From NCBI GenBank assembly GCA_004294195.1, contig REAQ01000036.1, positions 1-6,009 on the forward strand: a stretch of 6,009 nt of DNA, read 5' to 3'. The notes below the pieces were generated by a model. That model was given only the letters and a program-made list of their open reading frames with translations, did no database searches and had not been told where the DNA came from. Shown one piece after another: positions 1 to 5,980 of the stretch (its first letter is position 1; each line of letters starts with the position of its first letter). The DNA is from Sphingobacteriales bacterium. Lineage in GTDB: Bacteria > Bacteroidota > Bacteroidia > Chitinophagales > Chitinophagaceae. A program made the translations under genes and the position numbers.

Positions 1-851
1 AAGGTCTCTTTCACATCACCGGGCTGCTCTGGGAGCCATTGGATCTGGGCCTTTTTACCGGTCACCTTTTCCAGCGCCTGCACCATTTCCAGCAATTGCA
101 CGGGCCTGCTGCTCCCGATATTGAAAATGGTTTCTTTTCCTTCATAATCCAATGCAGTATAGAATCCTTTCACGATGTCAGAGACATAGGTATAATCGCG
201 CCGGGTTTTCCCGTCACCGAACAAACTCAGCGGTTTGCCTTCTGTGATCTGCTGATAGAATTTATGGATGGCGAGATCCGGCCGTTGGCGTGGACCAAAC
301 ACCGTGAATAATCTTAATGCTATGAATTGAATACCGTGAAGATGGCTATACACCTGGCCCATATCTTCAGCGGCCAGTTTGCTGGCGGCGTAAGGACTGA
401 TGGGCTTCAGGTCAAAATCATCTTCGGACCAAGGCACTCTTGGATTATTCCCATACACACTGCTTGAGGAGGCAAATACAAATTTGCGGACGCGGTTGAT
501 CCTCGCAAATTCCAGCAGGTTCAAGGTACCCATGACATTGGTCTGGTAGTAATCCTGCGCATTTTCGATGCTCGGCCGTACACCTGCTTTTGCCGCCAGG
601 TGGAAGATGGCATCGAAAGTAATTTTTCGAAAACGATACGTCAGCTCAGCAGCTTGCGTGGTTCGGATATCCAGTTCATGAAAATGAAAGGAGGGCTGTT
701 CACGGCACCATTGCAGGTTCAGGAGTTTCGCAACGGGGTCATAAAATGGATCGAGGTTATCGATACAATGCACCTCATGCCCGTCTTTCAACAGCGTCTC
801 CGCCAGATTACTTCCAATGAATCCGGCTCCGCCGGTCAACAGTATGGTCAT
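1..851 (-). CDS. NAD-dependent sugar-nucleotide epimerase/dehydratase, partial (C-terminus off window)
   Basis: The protein starts at ATG 851 on the minus strand and stays open for 283 codons to the left edge, so the C-terminus is missing. Directly visible: the Rossmann NAD motif GGAGFIGS (residues 7-14) with an acidic residue at the end of strand beta-2 (D31), the HLAAKAGVRPS segment (84-94), the SSSSVYG substrate/catalytic Ser region (128-134), and the catalytic pair Tyr154-x3-Lys158 (YAASK). These define the extended short-chain dehydrogenase family acting on UDP- or dTDP-sugars in the cytoplasm. The FGPRQRPDLAIHKF segment (185-198) and GDGKTRRDYTYVSDIV (212-227) resemble UDP-glucuronate 4-epimerases (CapI/WbpP-like) more than plain GalE, but substrate cannot be fixed from sequence. 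Family members are usually about 310-350 residues, so some 30-60 residues lie outside. It is divergent from the FMN-binding gene; a weak TACCTTCA box (867-874, minus strand) could be its -7 element. Role in surface polysaccharide precursor supply is inferred. Confidence 0.93.
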   Translation of the reverse strand, partial: MTILLTGGAGFIGSNLAETLLKDGHEVHCIDNLDPFYDPVAKLLNLQWCREQPSFHFHELDIRTTQAAELTYRFRKITFDAIFHLAAKAGVRPSIENAQDYYQTNVMGTLNLLEFARINRVRKFVFASSSSVYGNNPRVPWSEDDFDLKPISPYAASKLAAEDMGQVYSHLHGIQFIALRLFTVFGPRQRPDLAIHKFYQQITEGKPLSLFGDGKTRRDYTYVSDIVKGFYTALDYEGKETIFNIGSSRPVQLLEMVQALEKVTGKKAQIQWLPEQPGDVKET

Positions 852-890
852 GTTGGTTTGAATGGGTGAAGGTATGAAAGTTCAGAGGAT

Positions 891-898
891 TACCTTTG
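891..898 (+). promoter_or_regulatory. Bacteroidota-type -7 box (TACCTTTG) directly before the FMN-binding gene
   Basis: TACCTTTG matches the Bacteroidota primary sigma -7 consensus TAnnTTTG exactly. Only four bases separate it from ATG 903, so transcription would begin at or next to the start codon. I see no convincing TTG-type -33 element 17-23 bases upstream; the nearest TTTG (857-860) is 30 bases away. The box is therefore supported by one half only and could be chance. Confidence 0.45.
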
Positions 899-902
899 TG
901 CC

Positions 903-1514
903 ATGGGAAGTTTTCAAATTGGCGTATCCCACGGCCTTAGTGAGATTGAACAGGCATGTTGGGAGATGATGGAAAATGCATCAAAGAACAGACACGCAGG
1001 CATGCACCATATGGTAGTGGGTACGGTACGGGAGGGCAAGCCGGAGATCAGAACGGTCATACTAAGAGGTGTGAGCAGGGAAGAACGGCGCGTCTTTTTT
1101 CATACGGATAGCCGGAAGGAAATGTTCACGGATATGTCATCCGGTGAACCTATCAGTCTGTTGGTGTACGATCAGCAATTACGTTCACAGATCAGAATGA
1201 AAGGCCATGCGATAGTCCACCATATGGATGAACTATGTAAGCAGAGATGGGCGAAGACCGCAGATTACAGCAGGAGGAGTTACCTGCAGCCGGGTGTGCC
1301 CGGGTTGCCCGCGGAGTCACCGGAATTGCCAGACAAACTGCGTGATTTTTCATACACCCTTGAAGAAAGCGAAGTAGGTTTCAACAATTTCGTGGTCATG
1401 GAGTGCGTGATAGATAATATGGACTGGTATTTTGCGCATCATCAGGGGAACAGGCGTGCCAATTTTGGATATGAGGGAAGGGCGCTTGTTCATGCCCGTT
1501 GGCTAAATTCTTAA
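903..1514 (+). CDS. Pyridoxamine 5'-phosphate oxidase-like FMN-binding protein
   Basis: This 203-residue protein is of the split-barrel flavin-binding fold related to PdxH, probably cytoplasmic. Visible in order: an N-terminal helix (about 12-27), a strand with PEIRTVILRGV (47-57) matching the R-x-x-L-(K/R) FMN segment, FFHTDSRK (65-72) matching the FMN-phosphate S-R-K region, RSQIRMKGHA (94-103) matching the Q-(V/I)-R-x-x-G strand of PdxH, SYLQPGVPG (126-134), and a final NRRANFGYEG...ARWLN block. The C-terminal pyridoxal-phosphate-binding R-x-H of true PdxH enzymes is not recognisable here, so I would not call it PdxH; it fits better the Alr4036-like 'pyridoxamine phosphate oxidase family' group, whose substrates are mostly unknown. 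ATG 903 is favoured because relatives carry about 20-30 residues before the R-x-x-x-x-H segment. The next gene starts 20 bases after its stop, suggesting co-transcription with the ClC gene. Confidence 0.85.
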   Translation: MGSFQIGVSHGLSEIEQACWEMMENASKNRHAGMHHMVVGTVREGKPEIRTVILRGVSREERRVFFHTDSRKEMFTDMSSGEPISLLVYDQQLRSQIRMKGHAIVHHMDELCKQRWAKTADYSRRSYLQPGVPGLPAESPELPDKLRDFSYTLEESEVGFNNFVVMECVIDNMDWYFAHHQGNRRANFGYEGRALVHARWLNS

Positions 1515-1534
1515 TCCTATAACCTCGCTTATTC

Positions 1535-3316
1535 ATGCAAGAGATCAGACATCTATTCAACAAACTGTTTCATTACCTGAGGCTTCGCCTGACAAGGGTG
1601 CAGTATGTTATGATGGTAGCGGTCTTGGTTGGATTGATGAGTGGCCTGACAGCAGTTTTGTTAAAGACGATCGTGCATTTTCTCCAACGTTTGATTGAAG
1701 GGGCTACCATTTCAAGATTCTTCTACCTTTTGTTTCCGGTGTTTGGGATCCTGATCTGTGTGATCATCGTACAAAAATTCTTCCAGGGAAGGATAGAGCG
1801 CGGCATTGCGATGGTGCTCAGGCATATCGCCGGACAATCATCTTATATTCCAAGGAAGCATACTTATCAGCATGTAGTCACCAGCGCGGTTACTGTGGGC
1901 CTGGGGGGCTCCGTGGGGCTGGAAGCACCTATTGTGGCAACAGGATCAGCCATCGGTTCAAATATTGCGCGGTGGAGTGATTTGAACTACCAGGAAAGAA
2001 CCCTGCTCATCGCCTGTGGTGCAGCAGCAGGTATTTCAGCTGCTTTCAATGCGCCCATTGCAGGCGTGATCTTTGCCACTGAAGTGTTGCTCGTGGATAC
2101 GGTGGTGAGTTATTTTATCCCCTTGATCATTTCTTCAGTGGTAGGCGTGCTTTGTTCTAAAATGATCCTTCAGGAAGGGCTGCTATTCAATTTTGTGTAT
2201 ATGCAGCACTTCAACTACCATAATGTACCCTTTTATATGCTGTTAGGTGTGCTCGCTGGTTTTTCTTCCTTGTATTACGCCAAAGCTTTCAAATGGTCTG
2301 AAACACAACTTGAACATCTAAAATGGAATGTGTATCTAAAAGCAGTAGTGGGCGGGTTGATGCTGGTAATTCTCTATCTCGTGTTACCTCCTTTGTTTGG
2401 TGAAGGATACGAAAGCGTTAAAAAGGTGGCCAATGATTCCCTGCAACCAACAGCTGATATTGCAAATATATTTGGCGTACTTGGTTCGGAATGGGGTATG
2501 ATCCTTTTCAGTGCGTTGATCGTATTGTTCAAACCCATCGCTGCTGGTATTACCATTGGCGGTGGTGGTAATGGCGGTAATTTTGCCCCGTCTCTTTTCA
2601 CGGGGTCTTTTCTTGGTTTCTTCTTTTCGCGACTGATCAACAATACCGGGTGGGTTAATATTCCCGTTGGCAACTTCAGCCTTGTTGGGATGGCGGGTGT
2701 CTTGAGCGGCGTGATGTATTGCCCGCTTACGGCGGTGTTCCTGATTGCTGAGTTGGCAAATGGGTATGAGCTATTCATCCCGTTGATGATCGTTTCATCG
2801 ATCTCTTTTTTTATTGTAAAAAGTTATGAGCGCTATTCTATGGATACCAAGGCGCTGGCACTCTCCGGCAGGATATTTACCCACCAAAAAGAAAAAAATA
2901 TTCTTACCACCATCAGCCTGAAAGATATTCTTGCTGCTGAGCATCAAAGTATTTGTATCGATAAGAAATTGAGGGATCTGGTAGAAGTAGTGAAGGGGAG
3001 CGACGACAATGTTTTTGCTGTGCACGATCAGAAAGGGAGGTTTGCCGGTATCATTGAATTAAACGATGTGCGGCAGAAACTTTTTCAGACGGAGGAATAC
3101 GATAAATTGTCTGTGAAAGCATTGATGAAAAAACCGCCCGAGACATTGAAGGAGGGCGAGAGTATGACGGCTGTAATGGAGAAATTTGATACCACCCGAA
3201 GTTGGTACCTGCCGGTACTTGATCATGAACGTAAACTATTGGGTTTTGTCTCCAAATCTGTCCTTTTTGCCAAATATCGTGAGGCCTTATCCGCAGCTGG
3301 CGATCTGTATGAGTAA
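1535..3316 (+). CDS. ClC-family chloride channel/transporter with C-terminal CBS pair
   Basis: A 593-residue inner-membrane protein: a ClC pore domain (about 20-432) followed by two CBS domains (about 462-515 and 525-585). ClC landmarks: GLGGSVGLEAPIVATGSAIGS (122-142), where Glu130 matches the external gating glutamate (E148 of E. coli ClcA); CGAAAGISAAFNAPIAGVIF (161-180); the anion-site loop GNFAP (348-352); and Tyr411 in NGYELFIP matching the central-gate tyrosine Y445. Two positions differ from the E. coli antiporter: the internal proton glutamate E203 aligns with Val184 (ATEVLLVD), and the GSGIP loop is replaced by IERGIAMVL (87-95), so the central serine aligns with Arg. Whether it is a channel or an H+-coupled exchanger is therefore open. 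The CBS pair (second domain VKALMKKPPETLKEG...) usually senses adenine nucleotides in this family. It lies 20 bases after the FMN-binding gene with no clear ribosome site. Confidence 0.95.
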   Translation: MQEIRHLFNKLFHYLRLRLTRVQYVMMVAVLVGLMSGLTAVLLKTIVHFLQRLIEGATISRFFYLLFPVFGILICVIIVQKFFQGRIERGIAMVLRHIAGQSSYIPRKHTYQHVVTSAVTVGLGGSVGLEAPIVATGSAIGSNIARWSDLNYQERTLLIACGAAAGISAAFNAPIAGVIFATEVLLVDTVVSYFIPLIISSVVGVLCSKMILQEGLLFNFVYMQHFNYHNVPFYMLLGVLAGFSSLYYAKAFKWSETQLEHLKWNVYLKAVVGGLMLVILYLVLPPLFGEGYESVKKVANDSLQPTADIANIFGVLGSEWGMILFSALIVLFKPIAAGITIGGGGNGGNFAPSLFTGSFLGFFFSRLINNTGWVNIPVGNFSLVGMAGVLSGVMYCPLTAVFLIAELANGYELFIPLMIVSSISFFIVKSYERYSMDTKALALSGRIFTHQKEKNILTTISLKDILAAEHQSICIDKKLRDLVEVVKGSDDNVFAVHDQKGRFAGIIELNDVRQKLFQTEEYDKLSVKALMKKPPETLKEGESMTAVMEKFDTTRSWYLPVLDHERKLLGFVSKSVLFAKYREALSAAGDLYE

Positions 3317-3337
3317 AGCAGTATTTTAAAAAGAATG

Positions 3338-3364
3338 AATATTTATTGTTTATCAATAAATATT
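3338..3364. repeat. Perfect 11-bp inverted repeat, candidate operator
   Basis: AATATTTATTG (3338-3348) and CAATAAATATT (3354-3364) are perfect reverse complements around the 5-base spacer TTTAT. The left arm ends in the TTG used as candidate -33 element, and the right arm fills the promoter spacer, so a dimeric protein bound here would block RNA polymerase. The stem has only one G-C pair per arm end and no following T-run, which argues against a terminator for the ClC gene. The natural candidate ligand is the Xre-type protein encoded two genes on, giving autoregulation; this is inference. Confidence 0.6.
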
Positions 3365-3374
3365 TGTAATATTG
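3346..3374 (+). promoter_or_regulatory. Candidate Bacteroidota promoter of the DUF2975-Xre pair
   Basis: TTG (3346-3348, -33 element) and TAATATTG (3367-3374, one mismatch to TAnnTTTG) are separated by 18 bases, within the usual range for the Bacteroidota primary sigma factor. Transcription would start near 3379-3382, leaving a leader of about 15 bases before ATG 3396. The inverted repeat at 3338-3364 overlaps the -33 element and spacer. Confidence 0.55.
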
Positions 3375-3395
3375 CAGTGAAATCATCACTGTACT

Positions 3396-3935
3396 ATGGC
3401 ACAACAAAATTCATGGATCCTGAAAGTCACACATGTGTTGACCTGGATCGTTTTCATTGGTCTTTGCGTTAATGCGGGCACCATTCTCACCTCTTATACT
3501 TTAAGTGCGTTTGTTAACCCTGCTGCTGCATCAAACTTGATGCTGGGATTGGATTTGTCCGCCCTTCGGTCGGCCGGAAAGGTAGAGTATCATATTATGG
3601 TTTGGGGAATCATAGTGGTGACCGTTCTTGAAGCCACCTTGTTTTACAAATTGCTCCAGATGTTCAAGAAGATCGATTTTCAAAACCCTTTTCGGGAAAC
3701 CATCGGCAAGCTGATTTTACATATGAGTGTGATCTCACTGATAGTGGGTATTTTAAGTAAACAGATGGCTGGATTTGCGGAACACTATATCAGCAAGGGC
3801 CTTAGTTTTCCAAAGCTTTCTGAGCATATTGGGCATGGCGATGTCTTCCTTTTTTTTGCAGGGATATTGTTTGTGATCTCCACCATCTTCAAGAAAGGAA
3901 TTGAATTACAAACAGAAAACGAACTAACCGTTTAA
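3396..3935 (+). CDS. DUF2975 family membrane protein
   Basis: A 179-residue inner-membrane protein of unknown function with four predicted transmembrane helices (about 13-33, 66-88, 104-121, 148-164). The short charged loop KKIDFQNPFRE (91-101) and the C-terminal tail FKKGIELQTENELTV (165-179) are the hallmark of DUF2975: a hydrophobic helix ending in a conserved G-x-x-L-Q-x-E-N-x-L-T motif. A larger extracytoplasmic loop lies between helices 1 and 2 (about 34-65). Relatives are typically coded next to a short Xre-type regulator, exactly as here, where only three bases separate the stop codon from the next ATG. It is transcribed from its own likely promoter with a palindrome over it. A role as partner or signal input of the regulator is inference; no enzymatic motif is visible. 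Confidence 0.9.
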   Translation: MAQQNSWILKVTHVLTWIVFIGLCVNAGTILTSYTLSAFVNPAAASNLMLGLDLSALRSAGKVEYHIMVWGIIVVTVLEATLFYKLLQMFKKIDFQNPFRETIGKLILHMSVISLIVGILSKQMAGFAEHYISKGLSFPKLSEHIGHGDVFLFFAGILFVISTIFKKGIELQTENELTV

Positions 3936-3938
3936 GGT

Positions 3939-4148
3939 ATGCCCATAATTGTGAATCTCGATGTTATGATGGCTAGGCGAAAAATGTCGCTCAACACCTT
4001 GTCGGAGAAAGTGGGCCTCACCTTATCCAACCTTTCTATTCTCAAGACAGGCAAAGCAAAAGCGATACGCTTCAGCACCTTAGAAACCATTTGCCAGGTG
4101 CTGGACTGCCAGCCGGGGGATATCCTTGAATACCGGGAGGAAGAATAA
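3939..4148 (+). CDS. Small Xre/Cro-type transcriptional regulator (YozG-like)
   Basis: A 69-residue single-domain DNA-binding protein. It begins IIVNLDVMMARRKMS, followed by a helix-turn-helix of Cro/C1 type (about 17-45: SLNTLSEKVGLTLSNLSILKTG, with GLT as the turn and the SNLSILKTGK recognition helix) and ends IRFSTLETICQVLDCQPGDILEY, the typical closing helices of the YozG-like subgroup (HTH_26/Xre). There is no extra sensor or oligomerisation domain, so any signal must come from elsewhere, plausibly the DUF2975 protein coded just upstream. The 3-base gap implies translational coupling. The likely DNA target is the inverted repeat before the operon, by proximity only. Confidence 0.92.
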   Translation: MPIIVNLDVMMARRKMSLNTLSEKVGLTLSNLSILKTGKAKAIRFSTLETICQVLDCQPGDILEYREEE

Positions 4149-4241
4149 AAAGACTTTGTGACAAACTGAATACATCGGCGTATCACTATTGTATACAGCC
4201 GAACAGGCCCATCGTTTCTATTAACAATTAAATATCAGCAC

Positions 4242-4814
4242 ATGAAAAAAAATCCATTGCATGGGATCAGGACCCTTATGCTCTTTACGGTCCTTTTCTT
4301 AACAGCTTGCCGCGACAATAATGCCAGTGCACAACAGGGGAAGTCTGCAACAGTTAAACCACCTGCTACGGATATCCATACGGCTGTGGCTACGGGTAAA
4401 CTGGATCTGGTGCAACAGCACATCAATGCAGGTACAGACATCAACCTGAAAGATCCGATGGGTGGATCGAGTCCATTGATCACCGCGGCTTTGTATGATC
4501 AACGCGAGATTGCAGCTTACCTGATCAAGGCTGGCGCTAAGATTAATGTTCAGAACAATGATGGGTCAACTGCTTTGCATGTGGCGGCATTCTTTTGCAA
4601 ACCGGAGATCCTCAAGATTCTATTGACAGCAGGTGCGGATAAGCAAATCAAAAATAAATATGGAGACACGCCGCTGAAAATTGTCTCAGCTCCATTCAGT
4701 GAGGTGAAGGGGATCTATGCGCAGATGAAGCAGATGCTGGAGCCCATTGGTGTGAAGATCGATTTAGTTCAGGTAGAAAAACTGCGGCCTGAGATGGCGG
4801 CTATGTTGAAATAG
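4242..4814 (+). CDS. Ankyrin-repeat lipoprotein
   Basis: A 190-residue exported protein. Residues 1-23 form a lipoprotein signal peptide: basic start (MKKN...R10), hydrophobic core, then lipobox L-T-A-C with Cys23 as the predicted lipidated residue, followed by a polar Asn/Gln/Ala linker to about residue 42. The body is three to four ankyrin repeats: 44-70 (IHTAVATGKLDLVQQHINAGTDIN), 76-104 (PLITAALYDQREIAAYLIKAGAKINVQ), 109-138 (STALHVAAFFCKPEILKILLTAGADKQIK) and a partial one from 142 (DTPLKI). The C-terminus, about 151-190, is a helical tail not of ankyrin type. Ankyrin repeats bind proteins, so it is probably a periplasmic or outer-membrane-attached interaction module; its partner is unknown. 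The leader before ATG is AT-rich (TTAACAATTAAATA) with no Shine-Dalgarno, common in Bacteroidota. The acyltransferase gene follows 7 bases after the stop, so both are probably one transcript. Confidence 0.9.
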   Translation: MKKNPLHGIRTLMLFTVLFLTACRDNNASAQQGKSATVKPPATDIHTAVATGKLDLVQQHINAGTDINLKDPMGGSSPLITAALYDQREIAAYLIKAGAKINVQNNDGSTALHVAAFFCKPEILKILLTAGADKQIKNKYGDTPLKIVSAPFSEVKGIYAQMKQMLEPIGVKIDLVQVEKLRPEMAAMLK

Positions 4815-4821
4815 AATAGCC

Positions 4822-5859
4822 ATGCAAACGAGAAGATATGATATCGATGCCATGCGCGTCATAGCCATCGGCTTGTTACTGATCTATCATACAGCGATCT
4901 GTTTTCAACCCTGGGGTGCCATGATCGGATTTTTAGTGGCACCCCGCGGATGGCCGGAGATCTGGCCCGCGATGACTATGCTGAATGTATGGCGGATCCC
5001 ATTATTGTTTTTTGTTTCCGGCATGGGTTTGCAAATGGCGATGCGCCGTCGCACCCTTAAACAGATATGGCTCGATAGGTGTAAACGCATCGGCATCCCG
5101 CTTTTGTTTGGTAGTTTGGTGGTGGTGCCCTTGCAGACGATGATCATTCTGAACTACTATCAGGTACCGATTGCGTACATGCCTGGCATGGCTCATCTTT
5201 GGTTCCTGGGAAATATTCTCGTGTATGCGTTGGTGTTAGCTCCATTATCTTATCTTCTGCCAGAAGCGGTCAGGGCTTACTTTCAGAAGTCAAGCTCCAG
5301 AGTGTTTGGCGGTATGGCATTACTTGTTTTGATTATGTTGGCACTGTTGGCAGAGGCTATTGTCTTGGATGCCCGTCCTTTTGAATTGTATGCATTTACA
5401 CTGCACGGTTGGGTGTTGGGTTTTATCGCTTTTACGGGCGGTTACCTCATGATGGCTGCTGATGAAAAGCTGTGGCTGATTTTAAGGAAAAGTAAATGGC
5501 TGCTGTTGGCACTTGCATTTTGTTTGTTTGTAAAGCGGGTGTATCCATCACTTATTGTTGCAGATGCAGTGATGCTTTCCCTGGAATCCACCCTGTGGAT
5601 ATTTGGAGTCTTTGGTATCGCCAATACCTATCTGAACAAGCCTTCTTTATTTCTTGCCAAATGGAAAGAAGCAGCTTATCCCGTATATATACTTCACATG
5701 TTTTTCCTGCACCTCGGATCCGTACTCTTGTTTCCACTGCAGTTGCTTGCACCTTTAAGTTTTGGAATTCTTTTGCTTTTTGTTCTGATCTGTAGTGTCC
5801 TGTTCTATCGTTATGGCACACGTAGATACAAATGGACAAGTTGGATGTTTGGAAAATAG
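4822..5859 (+). CDS. Acyltransferase-3 family integral membrane protein
   Basis: A 345-residue polytopic protein with about ten hydrophobic segments, matching the usual length of stand-alone acyltransferase-3 (OafA/MdoC-like) proteins, which transfer acyl groups such as acetyl or succinyl to extracytoplasmic glycans, lipids or antibiotics. Signatures: YDIDAMRVIAIGLLLIYHT (6-24), with the arginine of the first block and the candidate catalytic His23; VWRIPLLFFVSGMG (56-69), the second family block with conserved Arg58; MAHLWFLGNILVYA (123-136), the HLWFL motif; and YPVYILHM (286-293), the conserved late helix. There is no attached SGNH domain. The substrate cannot be read from sequence. The start at ATG 4822 puts the first helix immediately after a short charged N-terminus, as in relatives. 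It follows the ankyrin lipoprotein by 7 bases, suggesting co-expression and perhaps a shared envelope role, which is inference. Confidence 0.92.
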   Translation: MQTRRYDIDAMRVIAIGLLLIYHTAICFQPWGAMIGFLVAPRGWPEIWPAMTMLNVWRIPLLFFVSGMGLQMAMRRRTLKQIWLDRCKRIGIPLLFGSLVVVPLQTMIILNYYQVPIAYMPGMAHLWFLGNILVYALVLAPLSYLLPEAVRAYFQKSSSRVFGGMALLVLIMLALLAEAIVLDARPFELYAFTLHGWVLGFIAFTGGYLMMAADEKLWLILRKSKWLLLALAFCLFVKRVYPSLIVADAVMLSLESTLWIFGVFGIANTYLNKPSLFLAKWKEAAYPVYILHMFFLHLGSVLLFPLQLLAPLSFGILLLFVLICSVLFYRYGTRRYKWTSWMFGK

Positions 5860-5865
5860 AGATGC

Positions 5866-5905
5866 CATTGCCGCATTACCGCACTGCCACATTGCCAAAT
5901 TGACT
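5866..5905. repeat. Degenerate 8-bp tandem repeat, about five units
   Basis: Five consecutive 8-base units lie between the acyltransferase stop codon and the tRNA: CATTGCCG, CATTACCG, CACTGCCA, CATTGCCA, and a decayed AATTGACT. The first four fit CAYTRCCR. The unit length is not a multiple of three and the array lies just outside the reading frame of the preceding gene, so it is an intergenic repeat rather than a protein repeat. Its function is unknown; it may be a slippage-born microsatellite or a member of a dispersed intergenic family. Confidence 0.7.
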
Positions 5906-5908
5906 AAG

Positions 5909-5980
5909 TGGTCCCGTCAGGAATCGAACCTGAATCCAGGGCTTCGGAGACCCTTATACTATCCATTGTACTACGGGACC
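5909..5980 (-). tRNA. tRNA-Arg (anticodon CCG)
   Basis: Read on the minus strand from 5980, the sequence folds as a full cloverleaf. The acceptor stem GGTCCCG pairs perfectly with CGGGACC. The D stem is GTAC/GTAT with an 8-base loop containing GG. The anticodon stem AGGGT/GCCCT has a terminal T-G wobble and the loop CTCCGAA gives anticodon CCG (+ strand 5945-5947), which reads the arginine codon CGG. The variable loop is GGAT, and the T stem TCAGG/CCTGA encloses the canonical TTCGATT loop. Position 5909 supplies the discriminator A. The 3' CCA is not encoded and must be added by nucleotidyltransferase. It is convergent with the acyltransferase gene. Confidence 0.96.

Noticed and set aside
600..869. 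Plus-strand open frame over the epimerase region, and a similar one at 39-311
   Set aside because: Both are antisense to the minus-strand epimerase, whose Rossmann and YxxxK motifs are intact; they have no family features.
3338..3364. Inverted repeat as a rho-independent terminator of the ClC gene
   Set aside because: The stem is almost entirely A-T and no T-run follows it; it overlaps a promoter, so an operator is the better reading.
2374..3407. Three minus-strand open frames (2374-2778, 2795-3025, 3051-3407)
   Set aside because: They lie opposite the well-supported ClC gene, which has family motifs throughout; their translations show no recognisable domain, and the last one also runs across the promoter region before the DUF2975 gene.
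4149..4241. Promoter in the spacer before the ankyrin lipoprotein gene
   Set aside because: Several TTG and TATTG fragments are present, for example around 4184-4191, but none gives a -33/-7 pair with acceptable spacing and match.
4913..4945. Perfect 8-bp inverted repeat GGGGTGCC / GGCACCCC with a 17-base loop inside the acyltransferase gene
   Set aside because: It is GC-rich and could form a hairpin in the early coding region, but the loop is long and both arms encode ordinary residues of the protein; no regulatory context supports it.
5866..5905. Tandem repeat as a CRISPR array
   Set aside because: Units are 8 bp and directly adjacent without spacers, and no cas gene is present.
5909..5980. 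tRNA-Arg as an integration (att) site
   Set aside because: tRNA-Arg genes are common targets, but no integrase and no direct repeat of the tRNA 3' end is visible in this window.
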